NCBI GenBank assembly: GCA_008011715.2
Contig: CP136508.1
Location: 1,364,001-1,428,000, forward strand
Reading direction: 5' to 3'
Length of the DNA: 64,000 nucleotides
Source: [Empedobacter] haloabium
GTDB taxonomy: Bacteria; Pseudomonadota; Gammaproteobacteria; Burkholderiales; Burkholderiaceae_D
Part shown: piece after piece, positions 56,630-63,868 of the stretch
Position numbering within the stretch: the first letter of the stretch is position 1
How the letters are laid out: every line of letters starts with the position of its first letter
Program-made: the position numbers and the translations under genes
The notes under the pieces: model-generated
What the model saw: the letters and a program-made list of their open reading frames with translations, nothing else
Told to the model about the DNA's origin: nothing
The model's database searches: none

Positions 56630-57484
56630 ATGCGTCGATCCATCCTTGCATTTGTTGCCGTAACCCTGTCTCTGTCTGCAGCGACTGCGCAGGCCGACGA
56701 TCACAAGCTCATCGTTACCGCCGACAGCGATGCCCGTGCGGTGCTGCGTAGCGTTCCCGCGGAGGCCGCGACGGAACGGTTCGAAATGCAGCTGCCGGAC
56801 GCCGCGCCGGTGAGCTATGTCGGCCTCACCGATGGCCCGGTTGGCGGCATCGTTTTCCAGGGAGGACAGCTGGTCGGGACACTGAGCCGCCCGCAGGCGG
56901 AGATGTTCTACGCCTGCCGCGGCTATGCGACGGCGCAGCAGCGTCACTGGGCGCAGGAAGGGGCCCGTTGGGGCGAGTCCTTGTTGCGTATGGCGCAGCC
57001 GGCGACGACGGTGGAGCTGGCGTTCTCTGGCATGTCCACCAGCCGCAGCCTGCGCGCGGTGCTCGACAATCCTGCACTGGGCCAGGTCCAGGCGCTGGTC
57101 GAGATGGGCACGAACCCCTTGAAGGTGGTGCGCGCATTGTCGAAGGCAGCGCGTGAGCAGAAGCGGCGCGATGCCGACGAGAACACGGCGCGTGAGCTGG
57201 GCAAGCTGGTGCCCGGCGATAGCGAAAAGCGCCTGGTCGAGGTGTCGCCGCCGGAGGACCTGGCCTTCACCGGGCAGGGCCTGGTGCTGGCATATCCGAA
57301 GCACTCGGTCGACTTCGTTGTCAACGGCGGCCGCATCGAGATCATGCAGCAGCCGTCGTTCCTGCAGCTGGCGCGCACGCGGCCTGCGGTGTTCTATGTG
57401 CCGGATGTGGTGTGGGCGAACTGCACGCCGGAGTTGTGGAGTGGGGCGGCGGCGGCGATCGCGAGTACTGGCGCAGCTGAATGA
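56630..57484 (+). CDS. Secreted hypothetical protein (284 aa)
   Basis: Signal peptide MRRSILAFVAVTLSLSAATAQA, then a soluble domain with one Cys pair candidate (FYACRGYAT and WANCTPELW). No recognised family. ATG 56630 has CCAGGAG eight bases upstream. Divergent from the RTX operon across about 290 bp that holds both promoters and no other gene. Confidence 0.75.
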   Translation: MRRSILAFVAVTLSLSAATAQADDHKLIVTADSDARAVLRSVPAEAATERFEMQLPDAAPVSYVGLTDGPVGGIVFQGGQLVGTLSRPQAEMFYACRGYATAQQRHWAQEGARWGESLLRMAQPATTVELAFSGMSTSRSLRAVLDNPALGQVQALVEMGTNPLKVVRALSKAAREQKRRDADENTARELGKLVPGDSEKRLVEVSPPEDLAFTGQGLVLAYPKHSVDFVVNGGRIEIMQQPSFLQLARTRPAVFYVPDVVWANCTPELWSGAAAAIASTGAAE

Positions 57485-57523
57485 GAGGGGCATAGACATC
57501 TATCCCCAACTTGGGCACACTTG

Positions 57524-57870
57524 ATGAAAGCTATTTTTGTCGAGTTGCCGCCATTCCAGCGCGTGCGCGATGACTATTTGGATCTGGAATCGTTCCGGGC
57601 TTTCCAGAATATGTTGATGAAGGCCCCGGACGGTGGTGACATCATTCGTGCGCTGGTGGGTTGCGCAAGGTCCGGTTCGCCGACGAGCGCCGCGGCAAAG
57701 GCAAGCGCGGCGGCCTGCGCGTCATCTATTACCGGCACGAGGCGGGCCGGTAGTTCTGGTTGTTCACCGTGTACGACAAGGATGAGGCCGGCGATCTGAC
57801 CGTGCGCCAACGTGAGCTGCTGCGCGAACGGCTGGGCATGGAATTGCAGGGTAGAGGGGAGGGGTCATGA
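57524..57870 (+). pseudogene. Decayed RelE/HigB-like toxin gene (frameshift and nonsense codon)
   Basis: The N-terminal frame (MMKAIFVELPPFQRVRDDYL ... GGDIIR) matches a RelE-family toxin. Near 57648-57655 one base appears to be missing, and the protein continues in another frame as GGLRKVRFADERRGKGKRGG, LRVIYYRHEAGR, then an in-frame TAG at 57751 where relatives have Gln, and FWLFTVYDKDEAGDLTVRQR to a TGA at 57868. It overlaps the antitoxin start by ATGA. The reading of two lesions rests on comparison with the known toxin pattern. Confidence 0.82.
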
Positions 57871-58181
57871 CGAAACGCGATATTTTCGGCGAGGTGATGG
57901 AGGGGTTCGATGCGCTGCAGGATGCGCGGGCTGGCAAGCTGACGTTGCGGACCACCGAGGTCGAACGCAAGCCGCCGTCCGAGATGACTGCCGCCAAGGT
58001 GCGGGCGCTGCGCGAGAAGTTGCGGGTGTCGCAGCCGGTGTTCGCGCGCAAGCTGCGGACGGAGGAGCGGACCATTGCCAACTGGGAGCAGGGGGTGTCG
58101 AAGCCGAATGCGCAGGCGGCGATTTTGCTGGCGTTGGTGGAGCGGGATCCGGCTTTGTTGGAGGTTATTGCGGGGCTTTGA
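57867..58181 (+). CDS. HigA-like antitoxin, XRE-family HTH protein
   Basis: A 104-residue protein whose C-terminal helix-turn-helix (MTAAKVRALREKLRVSQPVF, ARKLRTEERTIANWEQGVSK) is typical of antitoxins encoded downstream of RelE/HigB toxins. Good GGGGAGGGG ribosome site, overlapping the decayed toxin by four bases. It is intact although its toxin is not, so it may persist as a regulator. Confidence 0.88.
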   Translation: MTKRDIFGEVMEGFDALQDARAGKLTLRTTEVERKPPSEMTAAKVRALREKLRVSQPVFARKLRTEERTIANWEQGVSKPNAQAAILLALVERDPALLEVIAGL

Positions 58182-58511
58182 CGGTGGCTTTCGGCGTGGA
58201 GCATTCCAGTCAGAGCAATCTGTCACCTGTCAAAGTATGTATACAAGTCTACGACGACCGGGTCTGAGTGCATCTGAAGGGCGTACGTGGCCCTTAGGTG
58301 GAGCCTGTTCCGGCATGGACAGAAAAGGTATTACAGGACCTCTTGATTACCTTGGAAGGCGCGAATAGCGCCTTCTCTTGAAACAACAAACTGCCTGCCA
58401 TGTGTAACCCGTGCCTGTAACGGGAGTCACCTTTTCGAGTGTTCGGCCAAGAGAGAGCGAAACAATACGGCGCCATTAGATGCGGTAACTATAGATAGCA
58501 GTGCAACGGTG
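58182..58511. other. Intergenic region, no gene seen
   Basis: About 330 bp between the antitoxin and a decayed gene on the opposite strand. GC falls markedly here relative to the core. Only short frames without ribosome sites are present; nothing recognisable. Confidence 0.6.
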
Positions 58512-59168
58512 CTATTGTCCAGCGAATATGTCAGCTGGAGTGGTGCCACTGCCAATGATATCAACAGTGTCAGGTGAATGTTGATCCACTTGAGTGTCTG
58601 TTGCCAGATATGCCCAATTTTGATCGAGTTCTAGCAAAATTTCCAGTTCCGGTCGAGTTGACGGACCAAGTGTTTCCAAGTTGCTGGGATGTAATGGGAC
58701 CGGTTGCCAGTAGCCGCCAGGTGTGGGGGCCCAATCGTACACCTGTCTGTATTACACATCCAGAGCCGGGGGAAGCCCCTCCGGTTTGAGGAGGCTCAGG
58801 CGGAATATAGTGTGGCTTGTTCCATTTAGTGGGATCACTGCAATAGTTAACGTATTTCGGGTCAGCGGCCCACGCTGCCTTAGCTGCCGCGATGCCGACT
58901 ATTTCATACATGCTCGAGCGAGGATCCACAGCGGTGATAATTCGGTAGTGGCCGCGAGATTGTCCACCGCATATGTGCCGATGTAAATCGTGCCGGGCTG
59001 GACCAAACCATTGACTACGGGACCTTTAACATATATGGAGCCAGTGGCTTCCACGAGCCGAATGGTGCCGCCATTGTCAAAAAATCTCGATTCTTGGGCG
59101 TCTGCTGTAGGCGTATTAACATTCCTCAGAATACTAGTGATATTGTTCGTCACGGCGAAGTGGCCCAT
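58512..59168 (-). pseudogene. Frameshifted gene of unknown function in a low-GC operon
   Basis: Three consecutive frames appear to be one former gene of about 220 codons: MGHFAVTNNITSILRNVNTP ... NLAATTE from 59168 to about 58930; then IITAVDPRSSMYEIVGIAAA ... YIPPEPPQTGG to about 58750; then VYDWAPTPGGYWQPVPLHPS ... to a TAG at 58512. Each switch needs a one-base shift. The start has AAAGGA upstream and lies one base after the preceding gene's stop. No family recognised; sequencing error is an alternative to decay. Confidence 0.6.
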
Positions 59169-59169
59169 A

Positions 59170-59766
59170 TCAATCCTTTGCTTTAATCAAAGCGTTGACT
59201 TCTACGCGGGTTAAGCATCCATTGTCAATCCAAGCGGTTACCCTTATCTGATTGTTCATCCCGGGTATTCTATCGAAGCTGGCAATTTGTTCTCTTGGCA
59301 GCGGCTCGTTCTCTTTGGTAAAGGCCTGAACTGCTGGCGGTTCCGACGAGAACGTCGGGCGAGTGCGAACTAGATTTGATATATCTTCTAGGTGCAGGCA
59401 CGTATTGCGAGGAAATTCCATTAACATGTTACCGCCACTTTGGTATTTGCCGCTTCTGATATTCGGCAAATCCAGATTAGTCACGCTTGGTGCGTTTTGT
59501 AATACTTCTGCTCCCCAGCGACACGACCATTGCTTAGGGTCGCACGAATCTGGCTCCATAACGGCTCCGAACTCTGCCTGAATAGTACGTACGTCTATTC
59601 GTTGCGGGTCTCGTGCCAGAGAAAGCAGAGTTTTCAGTTTCGTCATTGCAGCTTTATTGCTGCTGACAGGCTCTTTCGTTTGGTTCGCACGGGTTTCTAT
59701 AGCAAACGATGGTGCCGTGACCATGAGGAATGCGGCAGCGGTGTGGATGAGTCTTGTCTTGAACAT
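59170..59766 (-). CDS. Secreted hypothetical protein (198 aa), low GC
   Basis: Signal peptide MFKTRLIHTAAAFLMVTAPS followed by a soluble domain with four cysteines (DSCDPKQWSCRWG, NTCLHLE, DNGCLTRVE). GGAGGAATA lies directly before ATG 59766. Codon use is clearly more AT-rich than the core genes, suggesting transfer. It forms an operon with the frameshifted gene. No family recognised. Confidence 0.7.
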   Translation of the reverse strand: MFKTRLIHTAAAFLMVTAPSFAIETRANQTKEPVSSNKAAMTKLKTLLSLARDPQRIDVRTIQAEFGAVMEPDSCDPKQWSCRWGAEVLQNAPSVTNLDLPNIRSGKYQSGGNMLMEFPRNTCLHLEDISNLVRTRPTFSSEPPAVQAFTKENEPLPREQIASFDRIPGMNNQIRVTAWIDNGCLTRVEVNALIKAKD

Positions 59767-59805
59767 TATTCCTCCCGACGAGTATTGTAGTTCTCGCCTC
59801 ACCAA

Positions 59806-60420
59806 TGTTTCTCACACATTGTAACAAGGATACAAAAACAACACTCCGATCTGGTAACCGGGTGGGAATATTTGAGCACAATTTTGGAGGTGGAATATTC
59901 CTGGAGGCGCTCGCCGTCCCTGATCGTCCGATATGTGAGGTAGCCCGGATATCGTAGCCAGGTTCAATCGGTGCCGGGGTCAGGTCTGTCAATCGGACAT
60001 GCCATGGCGGCATCGACAATCCCTTCGGGCAGTAGCGACATCGCGCAGCGATGTCGTGAATGGGCGGATCGGGGCTGTGGTTAGGTCTGTGCATCGGACA
60101 TGGCGTAACGGCTTACCGGGGCTGGGGTCAGGTCCGGGGCTGGGGTCAGGTCTGTCAATCGGACATGATGTGACGGCGTCAGCAAGCCCTCCGGGGGCGG
60201 GGGTCAGGTCTGTCAATCGGACATGATGTGACGGCGTCAGCAAGCCCTCCGGGCGGTAGCGACATCGCGGAGCGATGTCGTGAATGGGCGAATCGGAGAG
60301 CCCCGCGCTGGTAGGCGCGGGTCGGATTTGCGGCGGCGAGCATGCTCGCCGAAACCCCGCAAATCCCCCGCGTCCGTCAGGGACGGACGTGGAACCGATT
60401 CCCGCGGTCGGAACCAGAGA
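59806..60420. repeat. Non-coding repeat region with GGTCAGGTCTGTCAATCGG units
   Basis: GGGGTCAGGTCTGTCAATCGG begins at 59976, 60142 and 60200, with a degenerate copy near 60083. The copies at 60142 and 60200 belong to a 58-bp tandem duplication that includes GACGGCGTCAGCAAGCCC. A hairpin CGACATCGC-GCGATGTCG occurs at 60036-60056 and again at 60260-60280. No credible gene in this 600-bp stretch. Confidence 0.8.
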
Positions 60421-60466
60421 ACAAAAGAAAAAGGCCCTGAGCGAGCTCAGGGCCTTTTTCTTTTGT
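60421..60466. terminator. Perfect 22-bp bidirectional terminator
   Basis: ACAAAAGAAAAAGGCCCTGA... and its exact complement, separated by two bases (GA), give a symmetric hairpin with an A-run and a T-run. It directly follows the tmRNA/tRNA-like 3' end on the minus strand. Confidence 0.92.
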
Positions 60467-60470
60467 TTGG

Positions 60471-60484
60471 TGGTGGAGACGGCG
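60471..60484 (-). other. Probable attachment-site remnant: tmRNA/tRNA-like 3' end
   Basis: On the minus strand CGCCGTCTCCACCA, ending in CCA and followed within five bases by a terminator, is how beta-proteobacterial tmRNA (ssrA) and some tRNA genes end. The sequence further upstream does not fold into a T-arm, so no intact RNA gene is present. Such 3' fragments are left where integrative elements insert. A GGGGGTATC...GGGGGTA direct repeat lies at about 60550-60567 on the same strand. Confidence 0.5.
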
Positions 60485-60580
60485 ACTACCGAACGCGTAG
60501 CTGGGAGCCGCATTTTGACTGGACATGCTACGCCCTGGCGTGGCTTGTTACCCCCAAAGATACCCCCGCCACATCTCTGC

Positions 60581-61009
60581 TTAGCGCCCAGTTTTCCTCG
60601 GACCACGACGATGTCCCGATTTTTGGGACTGGGTTACTGGCGCGCGCCGACCTCTCAGATTTTCGGGAGATTGGGATGCGCTTGGACCGGACACATCGTT
60701 AGAGCAGGTGTCGGAGGAGTCGGGTCTGGCCTGAGCCTTCCCCATCAGTCCCAAGTTGCGCCTGAGCTGTGCTTCGCGCTCCTCCTTCTCCCTCATCTCC
60801 CGGAAGACTCGCGGCTCCCATTCCTTCACCGGCGGACTGGGCGATACGTTGCTGCCACCCTCGATTGCTGTTCGCGCGACGATGGGGTGGCCGATGGCAT
60901 TGATGAAAAACGGAACTCCCATCCGACGTAGCGCTTCGATCTGGTAGCTCTTCAGTTTTCGGCCAGTAAGGGTGGCGAGTTCGTCTTTCGTCAGGAACAT
61001 GTCGCTCAT
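60581..61009 (-). CDS. DUF4224-like phage protein with extended C-terminus
   Basis: A 142-residue protein. Residues 1-55 (MFLTKDELATLTGRKLKSYQ, IEALRRMGVPFFINAIGHPI, VARTAIEG) match DUF4224, a short excisionase-like domain normally encoded just before a tyrosine integrase. The rest is charged and ends RRGPRKTGR, which may be read-through into remnants of the missing integrase. AGGAGCGCC precedes the ATG. No integrase gene follows; instead the attachment-like site lies just downstream. Confidence 0.72.
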   Translation of the reverse strand: MSDMFLTKDELATLTGRKLKSYQIEALRRMGVPFFINAIGHPIVARTAIEGGSNVSPSPPVKEWEPRVFREMREKEEREAQLRRNLGLMGKAQARPDSSDTCSNDVSGPSASQSPENLRGRRAPVTQSQKSGHRRGPRKTGR

Positions 61010-61362
61010 GGCGCTCCTATGGGTTGAGTGTATGCAGCCGCGCCTTTTGGCGGGTGTTGCTATTAGCCAGCTCCAGCGGATGCTCTATTTCCGGAAATCC
61101 CACCAGAGGAATGAAACGCCGAGCCGTCCCACACTGCGTCTGTAGCGAGAAACCCACCACAAGACCGGACGCCAAGTCTACTTGAAGATGGTCTTTCCGC
61201 AGCTCGGGAACGTGGTCCGGGGGCGCGCGTCATCCTCGACAATTTTTTTACTGCTGAGGAAGTCGAATTGTTCAGTGGGTAGCACCTGGGTGACAAGCCA
61301 TCCGGAAATTCACGCTATACCCAAAGGGAATGGTCCCAACTAACTTGCAAGGATTGCATCAC
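61010..61362. other. Intergenic region, no gene seen
   Basis: About 350 bp upstream of the DUF4224 gene. Short frames only, none with a convincing ribosome site or recognisable product. It contains a poly-T tract near 61243. Confidence 0.5.
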
Positions 61363-61548
61363 ATGAAGTATTTATATCGCTTTCTCAAACGGTTCAATCT
61401 GTTCACCTCGACAGTGCGCAGCGTCTCCTGGTGGGTGGCTGCCATCAGCCTGGTTGTCGGCGTGAGCACTCCGACTCCGCTTCCCCTTCCACCCCTGCCC
61501 AGCAGCACTGCTACCGCGGAAGCTGGTAGCATGTTCAGCACGGTGTAG
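61363..61548 (+). CDS. Possible small membrane protein (61 aa)
   Basis: MKYLYRFLKRFNLFTSTVRS with one hydrophobic helix (VSWWVAAISLVVGV) and a Pro-rich tail. An AAGGA sequence lies about ten bases upstream. No homologue recognised; could be spurious. Confidence 0.35.
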   Translation: MKYLYRFLKRFNLFTSTVRSVSWWVAAISLVVGVSTPTPLPLPPLPSSTATAEAGSMFSTV

Positions 61549-61593
61549 TATCGGTAGGCTTCGCGTACCGGCTAAGCATGAGCCCGTCGATGA

Positions 61594-61812
61594 GCACAAA
61601 ATTGTGCCGGCGGAGGCCGGCGCAAAGTTGCGCTGGCTAACGGGCTGAAGTTCCAGCCGGTTGCCGCTCCAATAGGCAGGTCGGCTCTATATTGAGCTGA
61701 CCTGATGCGGTAGGTTTGGCTGACGGCTGAAATCTCAGCCGCGAGATTCGAGCATGGTCGAAACATGCGCAGCTCAAAATTGAGCCGCGAATACGTCAGC
61801 ACAGAATTGTGC
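61594..61812. repeat. Array of short palindromes with AAAATT-like cores
   Basis: At least eight hairpins in 219 bp: GCACAAAATTGTGC (61594-61607), GCGCAAAGTTGCGC (61620-61633), GGCTGAAGTTCCAGCC (61643-61658), a 10-bp stem with loop TATATT (61678-61703), GGCTGAAATCTCAGCC (61725-61740), GCATG...CATGC (61752-61768), GCTCAAAATTGAGC (61772-61785), GCACAGAATTGTGC (61799-61812). AGGTTTGGCTGAC recurs at 61712 and 61832. No gene; structured RNA or recombination site possible. Confidence 0.85.
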
Positions 61813-61825
61813 CGACCGCCGCTGA

Positions 61826-62080
61826 TCAGGGAGGTTTGGCTGACAGGTCAAAGGGGGTGTCAGTTCGACATACCCCCTTTACCGGGGTGCGGCTAAAATC
61901 GGCTTCGGTATCCAGCATCTTCGCGTGGCGGGCCGCTCCACGCTCAGTCCAGAGTGTCAGATTGCGGGTGCGCTTCGGAACTGCGTCAGGATCACTGATG
62001 CAGTTCTTGAAGTCCCGGAGGGCCTGCCCTTCGAGCTTGTAGAAGTGAGTTCCCTCTACGAGCGATACCCCTCCGTACAT
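61826..62080 (-). CDS. Small hypothetical protein (84 aa), third of three overlapping small genes
   Basis: MYGGVSLVEGTHFYKLEGQA, then LRDFKNCISDPDAVPKRTRN and a C-terminal DFSRTPVKGVCRTDTPFDLS. Its ATG shares a base with the stop of the preceding small gene (TGATG), supporting translation. A 9-bp hairpin stem (AAAGGGGGT / ACCCCCTTT) lies within its 3' coding part at 61850-61880. No family recognised; probably phage- or plasmid-derived. Confidence 0.5.
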   Translation of the reverse strand: MYGGVSLVEGTHFYKLEGQALRDFKNCISDPDAVPKRTRNLTLWTERGAARHAKMLDTEADFSRTPVKGVCRTDTPFDLSAKPP

Positions 62081-62235
62081 CACCGCAGATGCATCACCGG
62101 CGTCAGGTGCCAGTTGCCAGCGCCACCGTCCACGCCCGGCATTTCGTCCACCAGCCGGGCGATCATGGCCACGTCCTCCGCGCGCACGTCGGCCCCAAAC
62201 ATGTCGCGCCAGGCGACCACCGCGCCGTTCGCCAT
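62080..62235 (-). CDS. Small hypothetical protein (51 aa), second of three
   Basis: MANGAVVAWRDMFGADVRAE, then DVAMIARLVDEMPGVDGG and NWHLTPVMHLR. It begins three bases after the stop of the upstream small gene and overlaps the next by one base. Too short for family assignment; position supports it. Confidence 0.5.
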   Translation of the reverse strand: MANGAVVAWRDMFGADVRAEDVAMIARLVDEMPGVDGGAGNWHLTPVMHLR

Positions 62236-62238
62236 GCC

Positions 62239-62346
62239 TCAATGCGCCTGGCTGGCTTCGTCCAGCTGGCCGCGCGCCTCCTCGGTCAGCGCGCGGATCG
62301 TGCTGGCGAGGCTCTGGGTCGCGCGCTCGTAGGTGATGGCTGCCAT
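62239..62346 (-). CDS. Small hypothetical protein (35 aa), first of three
   Basis: MAAITYERATQSLASTIRAL with TEEARGQLDEASQAH, a likely amphipathic helix. A CAGAGGAACACT ribosome site sits just before the ATG. The following gene starts three bases after its stop. Confidence 0.5.
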   Translation of the reverse strand: MAAITYERATQSLASTIRALTEEARGQLDEASQAH

Positions 62347-62406
62347 AGTGTTCCTCTGTTGTCGTGCGGTCATCATCGCACTAGCGCGGCCAGGGCGGCA
62401 CATGCA

Positions 62407-62436
62407 TTCCGAACTGTTCGGAAACCGTTTCGAAAC
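62407..62436. promoter_or_regulatory. Palindromic operator-like sites upstream of the small-gene operon
   Basis: TTCCGAA-CTG-TTCGGAA (62407-62423, perfect 7-bp arms) and GTTTCGAAAC (62427-62436) lie adjacent, about 60 bp upstream of the first small gene. Such paired dyads are typical of repressor sites in phage-like elements. Confidence 0.5.
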
Positions 62437-62626
62437 TCCAGGCTGAAAGCACGCTAAGCCATTGATCGGAAAGCACTTTCTAGTTGCTATTCTGTTCAGA
62501 AACTCTTTGTCTTCATTGGCCAAGTCACTGCTCGTGATGCTGTTGCAAATCGGGGCGATTGCGCCCGACCTAGAGCCGCATCAACGCTAGCCAAGGTCGA
62601 TGGGCAGAATAGCGCCCAGGAGGCCA

Positions 62627-62815
62627 ATGCAAACGAATACGTGGGGCCGGCGCGACCACCGCCGTGCCGAGCTGATAAACGACGTCCGGCGTGTGGACGT
62701 GGACCGCCGAGCTGTCGCCCAGTTCTTGGCCGAAGTCGGCGTGCCCTTCCCAGTGATATGCCGGGTGATCAATGAGCCAACTCGCCGGCGCACGCTTACT
62801 GATCTGCCACCCTGA
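62627..62815 (+). CDS. Small basic hypothetical protein (62 aa)
   Basis: MQTNTWGRRDHRRAELINDV, then RRVDVDRRAVAQFLAEVGVP and a C-terminal RVINEPTRRRTLTDLPP. A strong AGGAGG site lies four bases before the ATG, which supports a real gene. Arg-rich, single domain; no family recognised. Confidence 0.5.
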   Translation: MQTNTWGRRDHRRAELINDVRRVDVDRRAVAQFLAEVGVPFPVICRVINEPTRRRTLTDLPP

Positions 62816-62950
62816 GTCGCCGCAGCCGAGCTATAGTATGTCCGACGAACCGCCATCTGCCAGATGACAATGATGATGCAGCAGCGTGTACTGCTATGAC
62901 AAAACACATGTTTTGGGAGATGCTACGCCAAAAGCTACGCCGTTCGACTC

Positions 62951-63868
62951 ATGTTGATCCACATAAACTGGCGTATGATGAGCTTTTCCATCAAGGGCAT
63001 TCAGGTGAACTTTACTTCTGGTCCAGACATCGAATATTGGCTTAATCAGCTGAAGCTTATGCAAATGATGAGGGAGTGTGAAGCACCAAGATTCCTGAAG
63101 CCATTTCACTTGGCAACGCTAGCGCATATTCTGCGTCAGGAGGGTGTAGGGGCGCTCGCGCTGCCTAAGAAAGTCGGTGACTATGCCGACACAATGCAGC
63201 TCTGGGATGCCCTTGAGATTACGTCACCCTTTGGCCCCAAGAACCGCCAAGCGGCGGGGCGGTACTACCCAATTCAGCTCCTCCGTGACGAGACTCTTAT
63301 AGAAGAGTCAGCTGATGCCTTGAAGGAGCTTTTTCAGTCGGTATGCGATAGCCCGGAAACGTTAGACGGCGTCCACACGATGCTGCGCGAACTCATCGGA
63401 AATTGTTTTGCACACTCAGCGGTGAAAGACGGATTGTATGGTGTTATTTGCGCACAAGTTTGGCAGGGCGGGCGTAAAGCACAAATCGCGCTGTGTGACT
63501 CTGGTATCGGGATACGCGCCTCACTGTCCGAAAATGCGCTCTTGTTGGAAAAGCTGCAACACTCGAACAGTTGTGATTTAGCAACCGAATACGGCATCAC
63601 AAGCAAACCTGGGAAGGGCCACTCTGGCTACGGATTGGCCGTTGCACGCGGCCTGCTCCAGCAAAACTTGGGCATGCTGTACGTTCGGTCGGGCAATGAG
63701 GTTTTCAGAGTCTGTCGTGGGCGCGCTAGTAGCGCGACAGTTGCAGATCAATGGGCTGGTACGTTGCTTGTGATAGAGTGGGACCTTGACAACCCTGTTG
63801 ACATCTCAGCTTTATACGATAGTTTTCCGTTACCAGAGGGTGCCGATGATGACGACTTCGACTTTTAA
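62951..63868 (+). CDS. GHKL-type ATP-binding protein (histidine kinase-like ATPase)
   Basis: A 305-residue soluble protein whose C-terminal half is a Bergerat-fold ATPase: N-box MLRELIGNCFAHS near residue 142, G1 box ALCDSGIGIRASL near 178, G2 box GKGHSGYGLAVARGLL near 222. There is no HisKA or kinase receiver, so it is more like anti-sigma or partner-switching kinases. The N-terminal 120 residues are of unknown fold. Start uncertain: ATG 62951, 62975 or 62978, none with a clear ribosome site. Its 3' end overlaps the STAS-like gene by 23 bp. Codon use is AT-richer than the core. Confidence 0.85.
   Translation: MLIHINWRMMSFSIKGIQVNFTSGPDIEYWLNQLKLMQMMRECEAPRFLKPFHLATLAHILRQEGVGALALPKKVGDYADTMQLWDALEITSPFGPKNRQAAGRYYPIQLLRDETLIEESADALKELFQSVCDSPETLDGVHTMLRELIGNCFAHSAVKDGLYGVICAQVWQGGRKAQIALCDSGIGIRASLSENALLLEKLQHSNSCDLATEYGITSKPGKGHSGYGLAVARGLLQQNLGMLYVRSGNEVFRVCRGRASSATVADQWAGTLLVIEWDLDNPVDISALYDSFPLPEGADDDDFDF

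Noticed and set aside
60471..60600. Intact tmRNA or tRNA gene on the minus strand
   Set aside because: Only the CCA-end segment and terminator match; the adjoining sequence does not form a proper T-arm or the rest of the molecule.
59989..60606. Minus-strand frame of 205 codons through repeats and terminator
   Set aside because: It translates the terminator hairpin and tandem repeats and has no protein-like composition.
61572..61802. Open frame of 76 codons across the palindrome array
   Set aside because: No ribosome site, and the coding sense would have to coincide with eight hairpins; structure explains the sequence better.
61594..61812. CRISPR array or integron attC interpretation of the palindromes
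   Set aside because: Repeat sequences are not identical, spacing is irregular, no cas or integrase genes are near, and the attC core sites are absent.
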